From contig CAWHQR010000003.1 of the NCBI GenBank assembly GCA_963831605.1, positions 310,001 through 374,000 on the forward strand: a stretch of 64,000 bases of DNA. Reading direction: 5' to 3'. A program made the position numbers and the translations under genes. This stretch comes from DASUPK01 sp963831605 (GTDB lineage Bacteria > Actinomycetota > Thermoleophilia > Solirubrobacterales > 70-9). Positions 48,771 through 58,399 of the stretch are shown here, one piece after another (the first letter of the stretch is position 1; each line of letters begins with the position of its first letter). The notes under the pieces were generated by a model that worked only from the letters and a program-made list of their open reading frames with translations, searched no databases and was not told where the DNA came from.

Positions 48771-49723
48771 CGGTTCGGCAGCGCCCCGGGCGAGTTGCCG
48801 TTCCGTGACGGTTCCTCGTCACGCCGGAACAGGGACTTGATCCACCGGAGCGGCTTTGTGATCCGCCAGCTGGCGCTTTGCTCCACCTGCTGAAGCTGGC
48901 GCTCCATGTCGATCACCGCGGCCTCCCTGGCCAGCTCAGCGGCATTCGCCTGCATCAGAGCCGCGTCCCGGCGAGCCTCGGCCCACCGCGCGCGCTCCTT
49001 CCAGTCGCCGGGAATGGTCTGCGCCGGGGAGAGCTTCCCGTCCCACTTCTCAGCCACGCGCATGTGAGCGGCGATCCAGCCCTGCACGTCGCCGATCAGC
49101 TCCAGGGAGTGATGGTGGATCACACGGATGTGCTCGGTCATCACCTTCTTCCCGGCGGCCCGCACCTGCTGGCAGACGTCGAAGTCGTAGCCGTGCAGCT
49201 GGCCCAGCGACTCGTCGAAGCGGATGTTCTGGATGAACCAGGGCGGCAGGACCATCATGAAGCCGTCGATCACGTCGACCTCGCCGGTCCGGGCCTCGGG
49301 GGGTGCCTCGTCCCAGTTGAAGGTGGACCCCACGATCTCCCCGCCGCCGTACTCCTCGTACTGATGCGAGAAGGAGGCGAGCGTCACGGAGCCGTCCCAC
49401 CAGGCGATGTTGCGGACGCCGATCGCCCCCGCACAGCCGAGGATGCCGAGGTCCTGATGCTGCAGAGCCCGCCTCACCTTGACGCAGAATTCGGGATCGA
49501 CGATCTCCGCGTCCTGGTGGACGAGCACCAGGGCCTCGAGGCCGTCGAGCTTCGCGGCCTCCTCGATCAGCAGGTTGTAGTTCCGGAAGATCGACGCCTC
49601 GCCGAGACCGGCGGAGCCCAGCGCCAGGATCTCGGAGTCGGGCTCGGCCACGAGCTTGATGCCGGGCTCCGCGAAGGCCTCGTACTGGGCGTGATCGGTG
49701 ATGGGGCAGCCGAAGGCGATCAT
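48761..49723 (-). CDS. GT2-fold glycosyltransferase with coiled-coil C-terminus
   Basis: 320 residues, ATG 49723 (no clear ribosome site; the frame could extend a few codons). GT-A-like core: EALVLVHQDAEIVDPEFCVK, ILGCAGAIGVRNIAWW, DVIDGFMMVLPPWFIQNIRF and LHGYDFDVCQQVRAAGKKVM, typical of the Gly-asp family with a DxD-like HQDAE. Residues about 225-285 form a coiled coil (ERARWAEARRDAALMQANAA), then SASWRITKPLRWIKSLF and a disordered tail. The SWRITKPLR motif recurs as SWKLTKPLR in the 97-residue protein at 53201. Confidence 0.85.
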   Translation of the reverse strand: MIAFGCPITDHAQYEAFAEPGIKLVAEPDSEILALGSAGLGEASIFRNYNLLIEEAAKLDGLEALVLVHQDAEIVDPEFCVKVRRALQHQDLGILGCAGAIGVRNIAWWDGSVTLASFSHQYEEYGGGEIVGSTFNWDEAPPEARTGEVDVIDGFMMVLPPWFIQNIRFDESLGQLHGYDFDVCQQVRAAGKKVMTEHIRVIHHHSLELIGDVQGWIAAHMRVAEKWDGKLSPAQTIPGDWKERARWAEARRDAALMQANAAELAREAAVIDMERQLQQVEQSASWRITKPLRWIKSLFRRDEEPSRNGNSPGALPNRQR

Positions 49724-49748
49724 CTCGGGCGGAACATAGCGCCAGCCC

Positions 49749-50507
49749 TCACTTGCGGCTGAGCAGGCCGATCGAGGCGATGCGGCGCATCGGATAGTCC
49801 TCGTATGGGAGATCGCCGCGCCAGCGCTCGTGGGCCTCGGCCGAGACGAAGTAGGCGTCGGGGTCGGATTCGAGGCGCCGGATCAGGTCCCCGAGCCCCT
49901 CGACGCTGAGCCCGAGGCGGCGGACGGCCTGCTCCAGCCGGTCGCGGTGGGCGTCCGCGCCCCAGCCGGCCAGCACATGGTCAACGGCGTGGATCGAGCA
50001 GCCGCCCGAGGCCAGGGCCGCGGTGGCTGCGCCCATCACCGTCTCCATCGGGTCGGCCGGGAGGTGTTCGAGCACCGAGATGGAGTAGATCCCGGCGACC
50101 GGGCCCGGGAGCCCGCTGGAGGGTGGAAAGCGGTCGCGGATGAAATCCACCTCGGGGTAGTCGCGCTGGAATCGCTCGAACTCGACGGGGCCCTGATCGC
50201 TGCCGTCGTAGGGGTCGACGACGGTGACCGAGTAGCCCAGCCTGGTGAGGAGGCCGGCGACCAGCGGCTCACCGGCTCCGATCTCGATCAGCTGTCCGCC
50301 GGGCTCCACTGTGCCGAGAACGGCCTTCACCATCCAGCAGCGCTGCAGGTCCTTCATGTCCCCGCTGGCCCTCGCCAGGCCGCCGAGGTTGTCGAGGCTG
50401 TCCGCGAGGTCGCGGACCGTGCCGTAGGAGAGCTCCTCGACCGGGAACCGGCCGCGGTAGAGCTCGTCGAGCTCCCAGAGACGATCCTGCGGGATCGGCT
50501 CGCTCAT
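49749..50507 (-). CDS. class I SAM-dependent methyltransferase, 252 aa
   Basis: Motif I GGQLIEIGAGEPLVAGLLTR, motif II YSVTVVDPYDG, and IYSISVLEHLPADPMETVMG (motif IV/V, EHLP). N-terminal helical region of about 70 residues (LADSLDNLGGLARASGDMKD). The C-terminal YPMRRIASIGLLSRK closes the fold. Overlaps the GT4 gene at 50504-50507 by 4 bp, so it is coupled to glycan assembly; sugar methylation is likely. Confidence 0.87.
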   Translation of the reverse strand: MSEPIPQDRLWELDELYRGRFPVEELSYGTVRDLADSLDNLGGLARASGDMKDLQRCWMVKAVLGTVEPGGQLIEIGAGEPLVAGLLTRLGYSVTVVDPYDGSDQGPVEFERFQRDYPEVDFIRDRFPPSSGLPGPVAGIYSISVLEHLPADPMETVMGAATAALASGGCSIHAVDHVLAGWGADAHRDRLEQAVRRLGLSVEGLGDLIRRLESDPDAYFVSAEAHERWRGDLPYEDYPMRRIASIGLLSRK

Positions 50508-51688
50508 GCCGCCACGGAGGCGGCCCGGCTCGTGAGCCGCTCCCGGTAGAAGTCGGCGAGGCGCCCCGCGTTCCGTGGCCAGCTCAGGTGCTCGAGTGCG
50601 AACTGGCGCGCGCCGCGCCCCAGCCTGCCGGCGAGCTCTCGGTCATCCATCAGCTCCTCGAGCCGCGCCGCGATCTCGAGCGCATCCCCCTCGCGCAGGA
50701 GCATGGCGTTCTCGCGGTCGGTGAGCTCGTTGCCGAGGTTGCAGGCGGGCAGCACCACCGGCCGGCCCATCGCCAGGAACTCCGGCAGCTTCGAGGGGAG
50801 CCGGTAGCGGTTGAAGTCGCCGGGGGCCCCGGGCTGCACGTAGGCGTCGGCGAGGGCGAGGTATCCCGGGATCTCGCGCCATGGCACGTCGCCCAGGTCG
50901 GGCTCGCCGTCGCGGAGAGCGTGGAGGGTCCTCGGATCCACCCCGCCCAGCCGCGTGCCGCCGAGACGGACCAGCCTCACGGGCCGGCCCCGCCGCTGCA
51001 GCAGCTTCACCGCCAGGTACAGGCTGAACAGCTCCCGCAGGTTGGCCCAGTGGCCGGTCCCGTGGTAGACGAGGACGAAGTCGTCGGGCCGCAGCCCGAG
51101 CTGTTCTCGAGAGACGGCGGGAGGCAGGTCAGGCCGGAAGCGCTCGTGGTCGACGCCCGGTCGCGCCAGGTCGTGAGGCCGTCCGGCGAGGTTGAACTCG
51201 TTGAGCTCCTCGGTGATCACGGTGACCCCCGCCGCGCCCTCCATCAGGCGCGGATAGTGGAGCGGGTGGATGAAGTCGTCGGAGCAGAGCTCGTCGAGAC
51301 GGTCAGAGGGCAATCGCCGGATCCGCTCATAGGGCAGTTGCAACGCGGTCGAGAGCAGGTGCTCCTCGTTGTCCTCGAGGTGCACCACGTATGGAGCACC
51401 GAGGGCGGAGACGGCGCGCTCCGTCGCCCTGCGGACGACCTCGCGGGGTGTCCAGGCGCAGATCATGATCTCGTCTCGGTCGCGCGAGAGCTCCGCGAGC
51501 CGGCGGTCGAGTCCCTCGTAGTTGATGCACTCGAAGCTCGGCTCGCCGATGGTCGCGATCCGGTCCGTGTCCCCCTGGCCGCAGAGAATCACCTCGATGC
51601 CCTGAGCCGTCATCTCCTCGCCGAGGTGGAACGCCTGGATGACGCTGTTGACGTGGAGCTTCCCGAAGTGGAGGAAGAGGACCCTCAT
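50504..51688 (-). CDS. GT4-type glycosyltransferase, 394 aa
   Basis: ATG 51688, overlapping the upstream GT2 stop by 4 bp. GT-B fold: RVLFLHFGKLHVNSVIQAFH, GVTVITEELNEFNLAGRPHD, PGVDHERFRPD, the donor-site LVYHGTGHWANLRELFSLYL, and YVQPGAPGDFNRYRLPSKLP with EFLAMGRPVVLP, the GT4 E-x7-E region. Terminal WPRNAGRLADFYRERL is typical. N-terminal LHLEDNEEHLLSTAL-type segment (VVHLEDNEEHLLSTAL) is notable. Adds a sugar of unknown identity. Confidence 0.9.
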   Translation of the reverse strand: MRVLFLHFGKLHVNSVIQAFHLGEEMTAQGIEVILCGQGDTDRIATIGEPSFECINYEGLDRRLAELSRDRDEIMICAWTPREVVRRATERAVSALGAPYVVHLEDNEEHLLSTALQLPYERIRRLPSDRLDELCSDDFIHPLHYPRLMEGAAGVTVITEELNEFNLAGRPHDLARPGVDHERFRPDLPPAVSREQLGLRPDDFVLVYHGTGHWANLRELFSLYLAVKLLQRRGRPVRLVRLGGTRLGGVDPRTLHALRDGEPDLGDVPWREIPGYLALADAYVQPGAPGDFNRYRLPSKLPEFLAMGRPVVLPACNLGNELTDRENAMLLREGDALEIAARLEELMDDRELAGRLGRGARQFALEHLSWPRNAGRLADFYRERLTSRAASVAA

Positions 51689-53211
51689 CCGATGGCCTCC
51701 CGCATGGCGACGGCCTGCGGGTCGCCGCTGAAGGGCGACTCGCTGTAGTCCGCCGCCTCCCGGAAGAAGCGCCGGCTGTAGAACGGGTCGCCGGCCTCGA
51801 GCGTCTCGTAGGCACGATCGACGAAGAGGGCGCGATCGATCACGTCGAAGTCCGCGCGCCGCTGCGCCTCGGTCGTGTGCACGACGGTCCGCGGCGACGG
51901 CGTGCAGACGACGCTCAGGCCCAGGTCCCGGATCCGAAGGCAGAGGTCGAGATCCTGGAACTGGCGGCTGTAGGCCTCCTCGAAGCCGCCGAGCTGTTCG
52001 AACGTCGAGCGCCTCAGCAGCATGCATTCCATGCCGACGGCGGAGACCTCGCGCGCGCAGGAGAGCGAGCCGTAGTAGCCATCCACGCCCGCGTCGAAGC
52101 CGCGCATGACGGGGACGGCGGGGTCGTAGAGGCCGATCGCGTAGCCGGCTGAATCCACCCGTCCGTCGGGGCGGGTGATCGTCGGCCCGACCGCTCCGAC
52201 CCCGGGCATCTCCGCGTAGAGCAGGAGCTGCTCGATCCAGTCGGGTTCGACCGCTTCGGTCTGCTCGCCGAGGAAGGCGATGAACTCGCCGTCGCCGCGG
52301 CCCGCGGCCAGGTTTGCCTGCCGACCGGGGTTGAATGGGCGATCGGCGTCCCCGCGTGACGGGACCACCACGTCGACGGCGGGCGTCGCCGTCCGAGGGG
52401 ACGGGCGCAGTCGCACCCGGTGGGGAATCGTCTCGTGCGGGACGGCCTTCGCCGCGATGCCGCGCCGGCGCAGGTGGGCCTTGACGGCGCGTACCTGAAG
52501 CTCGGTCACGCCCTCCTTCGCATCCTCCGAGAGCGCGATGCTGCCCGGGATCGCTCGCCAGTGGTAGAGCGTCTCCGGGATGTGGTGGATCCGGTCGGTC
52601 CGCTCCGAGAGGCGCAGCAGCAGCTCGAAGTCCTGGATCGTGTCGTAGCTGGAATCGAAGCCCCCGGCCCCCGAGATGAGCTCACGCCGCACCACCAGCA
52701 GGTGGCCGATGTACATCGCGCCCAGCGCGTAGACGGGCGACCAGTCGGGCTTGTGGAATGGATCGACCCGGGCGCCGTCCGCGGTGATCTTGTCCTGGTC
52801 GGAGTACGCGACGTCGAAACCGGTCTCCGAGAACTCGCTCGCGACCCGCAGCAGGGCATCGGGCGTGAGTTCGTCGTCGTGGTCCAGGAACGTGACGAGC
52901 TCGCCGCGGCAGAGCTCGAGGGCCTGGTTGGAGGCCGCCGCGATCCCCACGTTCTCGCTCAGCAGGCGAGCGGTGATCCGCGGATCTCGGGATACGGCGC
53001 GCTTCACGGCCTTGCGTGTGTCAGCGCGAGTGGAGGAGTCGTCGACGATGACCAGCTCCCAGTCCGGGTAGTGCTGGGCGCGGACCGAGCCGAGCGCCGC
53101 GCGCAGGTGGCTGGGCTCGACGTCGTAGACCGGCATCACCACCGAGATCAGCGGCCGAGCGGAGAGCGTCGCGAGCTCCGCCGCGACCGCGGAGCGGCCC
53201 CTATCCCTCAC
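51685..53211 (-). CDS. tandem-domain GT2 glycosyltransferase, 508 aa
   Basis: The N-terminal GT2 domain (about 15-270) is complete: LISVVMPVYDVEPSHLRAAL, WELVIVDDSSTRADTRKAVK, FLDHDDELTPDALLRVA (DxD-like DHDD) and VYALGAMYIGHLLVVRRELI. The C-terminal part (about 280-480) is a second GT2-like domain, PAVDVVVPSRGDADRPF, FIAFLGEQTEAVEPDWIEQL, and MECMLLRRSTFEQLGGFEEA, with QFQDLDLCLRIRDLGLSVVC. In the second domain the DxD region is changed (FLGEQTEAV), so it may be non-catalytic or have altered donor use. Starts 11 bases inside the coiled-coil gene. Confidence 0.9.
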   Translation of the reverse strand: MRDRGRSAVAAELATLSARPLISVVMPVYDVEPSHLRAALGSVRAQHYPDWELVIVDDSSTRADTRKAVKRAVSRDPRITARLLSENVGIAAASNQALELCRGELVTFLDHDDELTPDALLRVASEFSETGFDVAYSDQDKITADGARVDPFHKPDWSPVYALGAMYIGHLLVVRRELISGAGGFDSSYDTIQDFELLLRLSERTDRIHHIPETLYHWRAIPGSIALSEDAKEGVTELQVRAVKAHLRRRGIAAKAVPHETIPHRVRLRPSPRTATPAVDVVVPSRGDADRPFNPGRQANLAAGRGDGEFIAFLGEQTEAVEPDWIEQLLLYAEMPGVGAVGPTITRPDGRVDSAGYAIGLYDPAVPVMRGFDAGVDGYYGSLSCAREVSAVGMECMLLRRSTFEQLGGFEEAYSRQFQDLDLCLRIRDLGLSVVCTPSPRTVVHTTEAQRRADFDVIDRALFVDRAYETLEAGDPFYSRRFFREAADYSESPFSGDPQAVAMREAIG

Positions 53212-53494
53212 GCCGCAGCAGCCTGCCCATAGCGCGGAGCGGCTTCGTCAGCTTCCAGCTCGTCGTGGCCTCGTACTCCGCCGCGACCAGCATCGCGGGC
53301 GAGCCGCCACCGCCGCGCGCCCACTCCCGGTCGGCCTCGGCGAACGAGCGGCGCATCAGCTCGCGGCCCATGTCCTCCCGGAGCTCCTCGAGCTCGCGCT
53401 GGTGGCGTCGCTCGGCCGCCTCGAGCTCCTCGCGGAGCCGAGTTGATTCGGCGCGTGCCGCCTCCAGCTGCTCGTCCGGGTCCTGATCCGGCAT
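53201..53494 (-). CDS. 97-residue coiled-coil protein with SWKLTKPLR motif
   Basis: Residues about 5-58 form a long charged coiled coil (DEQLEAARAESTRLREELEA; ERRHQRELEELREDMGREL). A Gly-rich hinge and TTSWKLTKPLRAMGRLLRRE follow. The last motif is the same as the C-terminal tail of the GT at 48761 (SWRITKPLRW), and such tails are usually found fused to glycosyltransferases or methyltransferases. Here it is a free-standing gene just upstream of, and overlapping, the tandem GT2. Possibly an assembly or membrane-docking factor for glycan enzymes. Confidence 0.72.
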   Translation of the reverse strand: MPDQDPDEQLEAARAESTRLREELEAAERRHQRELEELREDMGRELMRRSFAEADREWARGGGGSPAMLVAAEYEATTSWKLTKPLRAMGRLLRREG

Positions 53495-53516
53495 CGCGCC
53501 AATCGTAGGCTGCCGG

Positions 53517-55565
53517 TCAGCTCTCGCGGCGCCAGAGGCGCAGGTGCGTGCTGGGATCCTCTTCGACCAGCCGGTAGCCGCGCTCCCTGAGGATCGTGGC
53601 GAACTCCGGGATCCTGAAGACGAGGCCAGCCGATCCGGTCGCGTCGCTCACCGACTCGAACACCTGGGTTCCACCGGCCTCTTCCAGCTGGTCGATGGCG
53701 CGGTTGGCCTCATCGGGCACGATCAGCCCCGTGATCCCGTTGACGGGCGAGACGTTCACCACCCCCGCGCGGTCGGCCACCCTGTGATCGAGCGTCGTCC
53801 CGATGATCAGGACGTGCTCTCCCGGGTGCGTATTGGCCTCGACGTAGCGCTGCGCCGCGAGCTGGTCGTTGACCGCCACCCCGCCATCGGCCAGCCGGTC
53901 GATCTGGCGCCAGGGTGGGGATACCCGCGCGATCGCGGAGACCATCAGGCCGAAGCCGACGAGGGCCGCGCAGGCGGGCAGGAGGATGCGCTTCAGCCTC
54001 TCCCGATCGCTGGCGCTGTGCCGGAGCGAGTGGGCTGCGGTCCAGGCGACGAGCGCCAGGGACAGCGCCCAGGCCGGAAAGAGCAGCATCAGCTGGAACT
54101 GCGAGGAGCGGCCGACGAAGTACCCCCCGGTGGCGAGACCGAAGATGCCCGAGAAGGCGAGCATGACGGTCAGGGTCCGATTCTCCTCGTCGCGGACGTA
54201 GCGAACCGCGGCCATCACCAGCGCCGCCGCGTAGGTGAAGTAGAGGGCCCACTGGAGGCCCAGGGTCGGCATCGGGATGAGCCCGTACGAATCCTGCAGG
54301 AACACCCGGTTGAAGTAGGTGAGAAGCGTCGGGTCGGGCAGCTCGCCGGTGCGGATCAGGATGACCGCGCAGACCAGGAGGATCGCGCCGAGCAGGCCGG
54401 CCGCGCCCTCGACGGCGAGGCGCCCGAGGCGATCGCGGAGCGGGGTCGAGCGATCCCAGCTGACCCCCGTCGCCACGATCAGGCTGAACAGGGCGGGGGT
54501 CCCGAACTCTGAGTTGTTGACGACGACCAGCCCCGCAAAGCCGAACAACGCCCAGACCGGGATCCGCCGCCGCGTCGAGACGGCGACCAGCCAGGCGAGC
54601 AGGAACGGGCCGAACAGGCGACCCGGAAGGATCCCGTAGTAGTTGGCATCGAAGTTCCGGAACGGGCCGCTGTCGTTCCACGGGAAGAGGGCGAGGGCCA
54701 GGAACGGCAGGTAGAGGGCCAGGGCCGTCCAGGGCCCGCGCGTGACCTGGCGGAAGATGCCGAAGACGGCCAACAGCGCAATCGCCGAGAGCGTGCACAT
54801 CGCGATCGAGAGCGCGGTGATCGAGGAGTCGAAGGTCGCCAGCACCGGCTCGAGAAGGAGCGGCAGCAGGTTGGCGTACTGGGCGATGTAGTCGACCAGC
54901 GGGGTGCGGCCGTTGACGACCGAGAAGTAATCCTCGGCCTGAACCGGGATGTGGCCGGCGGCGAGCTGGCCCGCCTGGCCGACGGTGGCGTCCGTCACCA
55001 CCGCGGGCAGCACGAAGAGGAGAGTGGCGAGCACGGCCAGCCCGAAGGCGAGCCAGGCGCGGCCGCGGAGAGACTCACCGATGCGCAGGGCCCACGATGG
55101 GAGCCGTCCGGACCAGCGCAGCACCGCGATCGTCATGCCGATCCCGAGCACGACCGCCGCAACCAGGTTCGGCACCGAGAGCAGGTACGGCTTGAAGTAG
55201 TCGACGAAGAACCCGCTCTGGCGAGGCTGGTCCAGCACCCCGACGACGATCAGGGTGACCCCGGCCACCTGAGCCCCGACTATCAACGGGTCGAGCGATC
55301 TCCGGCCGGCCTCGCGCGTGCCCAGGCCGATCAGGACGCCTCCGAGCACGATCGGCGCGGCGAGGGTGAGGATTGACCGCACCTCCTCGCGCGCCTCGGG
55401 CATCACCACCGGCTTCCAGACCGCGAAGACGTCGTCCGTGGGTGCGGGATAGAGCTTCGCCAGCTCCGGCACCAGCAGGATGAACGCGACCCCGAGGGCG
55501 ACGGCCGCGACGATCGCCCCGATCCACGCCAGGTCGTCGGCGGGCATCGCCCGCCGTCTCTTCAT
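53517..55565 (-). CDS. large polytopic membrane protein, GT-C-like, 682 aa
   Basis: About twelve or more membrane helices. A first extracytoplasmic loop of about 35 residues (LVPELAKLYPAPTDDVFAVW) has acidic residues as in GT-C enzymes, and there are later loops (TPLVDYIAQYANLLPLLLEP; RNFDANYYGILPGRLFGPFL; FLQDSYGLIPMPTLGLQW). Residues about 570-682 are a soluble C-terminal domain (YVEANTHPGEHVLIIGTTLD; EFATILRERGYRLVEEDPST). Probably a lipid-linked sugar transferase or glycan-processing membrane enzyme. Its ATG overlaps the stop of the frameshifted paralog upstream. Confidence 0.83.
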   Translation of the reverse strand: MKRRRAMPADDLAWIGAIVAAVALGVAFILLVPELAKLYPAPTDDVFAVWKPVVMPEAREEVRSILTLAAPIVLGGVLIGLGTREAGRRSLDPLIVGAQVAGVTLIVVGVLDQPRQSGFFVDYFKPYLLSVPNLVAAVVLGIGMTIAVLRWSGRLPSWALRIGESLRGRAWLAFGLAVLATLLFVLPAVVTDATVGQAGQLAAGHIPVQAEDYFSVVNGRTPLVDYIAQYANLLPLLLEPVLATFDSSITALSIAMCTLSAIALLAVFGIFRQVTRGPWTALALYLPFLALALFPWNDSGPFRNFDANYYGILPGRLFGPFLLAWLVAVSTRRRIPVWALFGFAGLVVVNNSEFGTPALFSLIVATGVSWDRSTPLRDRLGRLAVEGAAGLLGAILLVCAVILIRTGELPDPTLLTYFNRVFLQDSYGLIPMPTLGLQWALYFTYAAALVMAAVRYVRDEENRTLTVMLAFSGIFGLATGGYFVGRSSQFQLMLLFPAWALSLALVAWTAAHSLRHSASDRERLKRILLPACAALVGFGLMVSAIARVSPPWRQIDRLADGGVAVNDQLAAQRYVEANTHPGEHVLIIGTTLDHRVADRAGVVNVSPVNGITGLIVPDEANRAIDQLEEAGGTQVFESVSDATGSAGLVFRIPEFATILRERGYRLVEEDPSTHLRLWRRES

Positions 55566-57651
55566 GTACGCGCCCCTCCGGCGCGCCAGAGGCGAAGGCC
55601 GGTGCTCGGATCCTGCTCGACCAGGCGGTACCCGCGCTCGCGCAGGATGTCGGCGAACTCGATGATCTTGAAGGGGGAGGGGTTGATGGCGCTCGGCGCG
55701 GTCACGGCCTCGAACACCTCCGTTCCGCCCTCGTCCCGCAGCTGATCGAGCGAGCGATCGGCCTCGGCCGGCGAGATCAGGGAGATGAAGCCGTTGAGCG
55801 GCGAGACGTTCGTGACGCCGGCGCGGTCCGCGAGCCGATGGTCGAGCGGAGTCCCAATCAGCAGGATGTGCTCACCGGGGTTGGTGCGGGACTCGATGAA
55901 CCGCTGCGCGTTCGGCGTGTCATTCGGGGCGTGGCCGGACTCGCCGAGGCGCTCGATCTGGCTCCAAGGAGCCGGGACGCGAACGATCGTCGGCGATCAT
56001 CACCCCGAGCCCGATCATCGCCGCCGCCGCGGGGATCAGCAGTCGCCGAACGCGGTCCCGATCGGCCCGGGCCCCGCGCAGGGCGCCGCCCGCTGTCCAG
56101 GCGAGCAGCGCCAGCGAGAAGCCCCAGACCGGGAAGAGGAGCATGAGCTGGAACTCGACCGAGCGGCCGACGAAGTACATGCCGGTGACCAGACCGAAGG
56201 CGCCCGAGAAGGCGAGCATCCCCGTCAGCGTCCGGTTCTCCTCCTCACGGAGGTGGCGCACGGCCGCGGTCGATCAGGGCGGCCGCGTAGGTCGCGTACA
56301 TCGCCCAGTGCAGCCCGAGCGACGGCATCGGGACGAGCGCCGAAGGCCTCGCGCAGGAAGAGGCGGTTGTAGTAGGTGAGCAGCGCCGGGTCGGGAAGCT
56401 CGCCGGCGCGGATCAGCGTCACGGCGCAGACGATCGCGACCGCGAGGGCGATGCCGATCGCGCCCTGGCCGAGCATCCGGGCGGCTCGCTCCCGCAGCGG
56501 CTCGGATCGCTCCGAGCCCAGCGCGAGCGCCACGACGAGCGCGACGAGGGCACCGACCCCGAACTCGGCGTTGTTGATCAGGGCAAGACCGCCCAGCAGG
56601 AAAAGGCCCCACATCGGGATCCGGCGGCCTCTGAGGAAGAGTGCGCACGCATAGGCGAGGACGAACGGGCCGAAGATGCGGTCCGGGAAGAGCGCGAAGT
56701 AGTTGCCGTCGAACTCCCGGACGGAGCCCTGGACGTGCCATGGAACGAGCGACAGCGCCACGAAGGCGACGTACAGGCCGAGGGCGACCCAGGGACGGCC
56801 GCGTGACCAGGTTGAAGACGCCGAAGATGGCCAGCAGCGCGACGCCCGAGAGGATCGTCATCAGGACGGTGAAGGCGGTCAGCGAGGAGTCCAACGCAGA
56901 GAGGGCCGGCGCGACCAGGAGCGGCAGGAGGCTGGCGTACTGGCCGATGTAGTCGACCAGCGGCGTGCGGCCGTTGACGACCGCCAGATAGTCCTCGGCG
57001 TGGGTCGGGATCTGGCTGGGAGCGAGTAGGCCGCTGTGCCCGACGATCGCGTCGGTGGTGACGGCGGGGAGGAGCCAGACGGCCGTGACCGCCACCGCCA
57101 GGACGAGGACCAGCCAGCGCGCCGACCGCGCCCTCCCGAGGGCTCGTGAGAGCGTCTCGCCCGGGCCTCGCCAGCGCAGTAGGCCAGCGGTCAGCCCGAC
57201 GCCGATGAGCACACCGGCGAGGGCGACGGGCACCGAGATGAGCAGGGGCTCGAAGTAGCCGGCCGGGATGAGGCTGAAGGTGTGCGGCTGGTGGACCACC
57301 GCCCAGGCCAGCAGCAGGACGGCGATGATCTGAGCGCCGACGATCCAGGGATCGAGGGAGCGCCGTACCGCTCCGCGGGAGCCGAGCAGGAGGATGGCGC
57401 CCGCGACGACGAAGGGGGTCGCAAGCGTCAGGATCCCGCGGACGTCCTCGAGCGGCTCCGGGTTGATGGAGCCCTGACCAGACGTGGAAGACCGTCTGAT
57501 GCGGAGAGGGGTAGAGCTTCGCGAGCTGCGGGGTGATCCACGCGAAGGCGACGACCAGACAGAGGGCAGCGGCAATCGCGCCCAGCCAGGCGACGTCCTC
57601 GGCGGCGAACCGAGAGCGCGCGGCCGAGGGGCGGCGAGCGGCGGCGTTCAA
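55562..57651 (-). pseudogene. paralog of the 682-aa membrane protein, broken by five single-base insertions
   Basis: Starts at TTG 57651 (overlapping the upstream methyltransferase stop as TTGA) and ends at TGA 55562-55564 (ATGA overlap with the intact paralog). Between them, similarity to the paralog continues in changing frames. Each of five breaks is corrected by removing one base: within 57474-57477, 56798-56801, 56338-56341, 56268-56271 and 55991-55994. Corrected length is 2085 bases, exactly 695 codons, 694 residues against 682. No in-frame stop appears in the corrected frame. Domain layout equals the paralog (ELxKLYPSP loop, VNGRTPLVDYIGQYASLLPL, EFDGNYFALFPDRIFGPFV, C-terminal soluble domain). 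Either a fresh pseudogene or sequencing errors. Confidence 0.85.
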
Positions 57652-58361
57652 GGCTTCGGCTTGCGGCCGACGACGATCACCGCGCGCGCCGGGGTGAGCG
57701 CCGTCGGCCAGCGTCGCCCGAACTGCGTCAGCCACCTGCCCATCGGAATCCGTTCGGCCTTCTCCACCTCGAAACGCTCGCCGACGAGGTCGCGGAGCCG
57801 GGCGAACGGGAGCTGGAGCACCGCGGGATGTCCTCCCAGGATGGGCGTCCTGGCGAGCAGCACCAGGGGCCGGAACATCAGGCGCTCGAACCCGTAGAAC
57901 CAGGGCGGCACGCACGACTCGGCGATCACCAGACGGCCGCCCGGGCGCAGGACGCGCTCGGCCTCGGCGAGTGCACGCCGGATGTTGTCGACCGAGTCGC
58001 TCGGCGTCTTCCCCACCAGGTGGTGGTAGAGCAGGGCCTCGAGCACCATCTCGTAGGACCCGTCGTCCTCGTCGAGGGCGAGCGCGTCCCCCTTCCGTGC
58101 CGCGACGTTCTCGGGAAAATGCGAGGCCGGCAGCTGGTCGAGGAAGAGATCGACCGCGACGATCTCTCCGACCTTGCTCGTGTCGTACTCGAAGACCCCG
58201 CCGTTCCCGACGTCGAGGAGCCGGTCGGCTCCGGCGACCTCGCGCGTGATCGCCTCGCGGATCAGCCGATAGGTGTCGAGCTCCGCCGCGTCCTTCCCAT
58301 GCTTCTCGCGGGCGAAGAACTCGGCGTTCTGCTCGGCGCTGGTCGCATCCTGCCCTGTCAT
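57648..58361 (-). CDS. class I SAM-dependent methyltransferase, 237 aa
   Basis: Motif I DRLLDVGNGGVFEYDTSKVG (Gly-rich loop DVGNGG), motif II EIVAVDLFLDQLPA, then EMVLEALLYHHLVGKTPSDS and LRPGGRLVIAESCVPPWFYG (post-motif VLRPGG). A C-terminal region (LPFARLRDLVGERFEVEKAE) ends PARAVIVVGRKPKP. It starts the operon of membrane proteins below it and overlaps the next start. Sugar or lipid methylation likely. Confidence 0.88.
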   Translation of the reverse strand: MTGQDATSAEQNAEFFAREKHGKDAAELDTYRLIREAITREVAGADRLLDVGNGGVFEYDTSKVGEIVAVDLFLDQLPASHFPENVAARKGDALALDEDDGSYEMVLEALLYHHLVGKTPSDSVDNIRRALAEAERVLRPGGRLVIAESCVPPWFYGFERLMFRPLVLLARTPILGGHPAVLQLPFARLRDLVGERFEVEKAERIPMGRWLTQFGRRWPTALTPARAVIVVGRKPKP

Positions 58362-58399
58362 CCGGCTCAGCCTAGTGCCATCGCTTTAGCCTGCTCCGC

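Noticed and set aside
55562..57651. Programmed ribosomal frameshifting as an explanation for the five breaks
   Set aside because: No slippery heptamer or downstream pseudoknot recurs, and five events in one gene would be unprecedented. Errors or decay are simpler.
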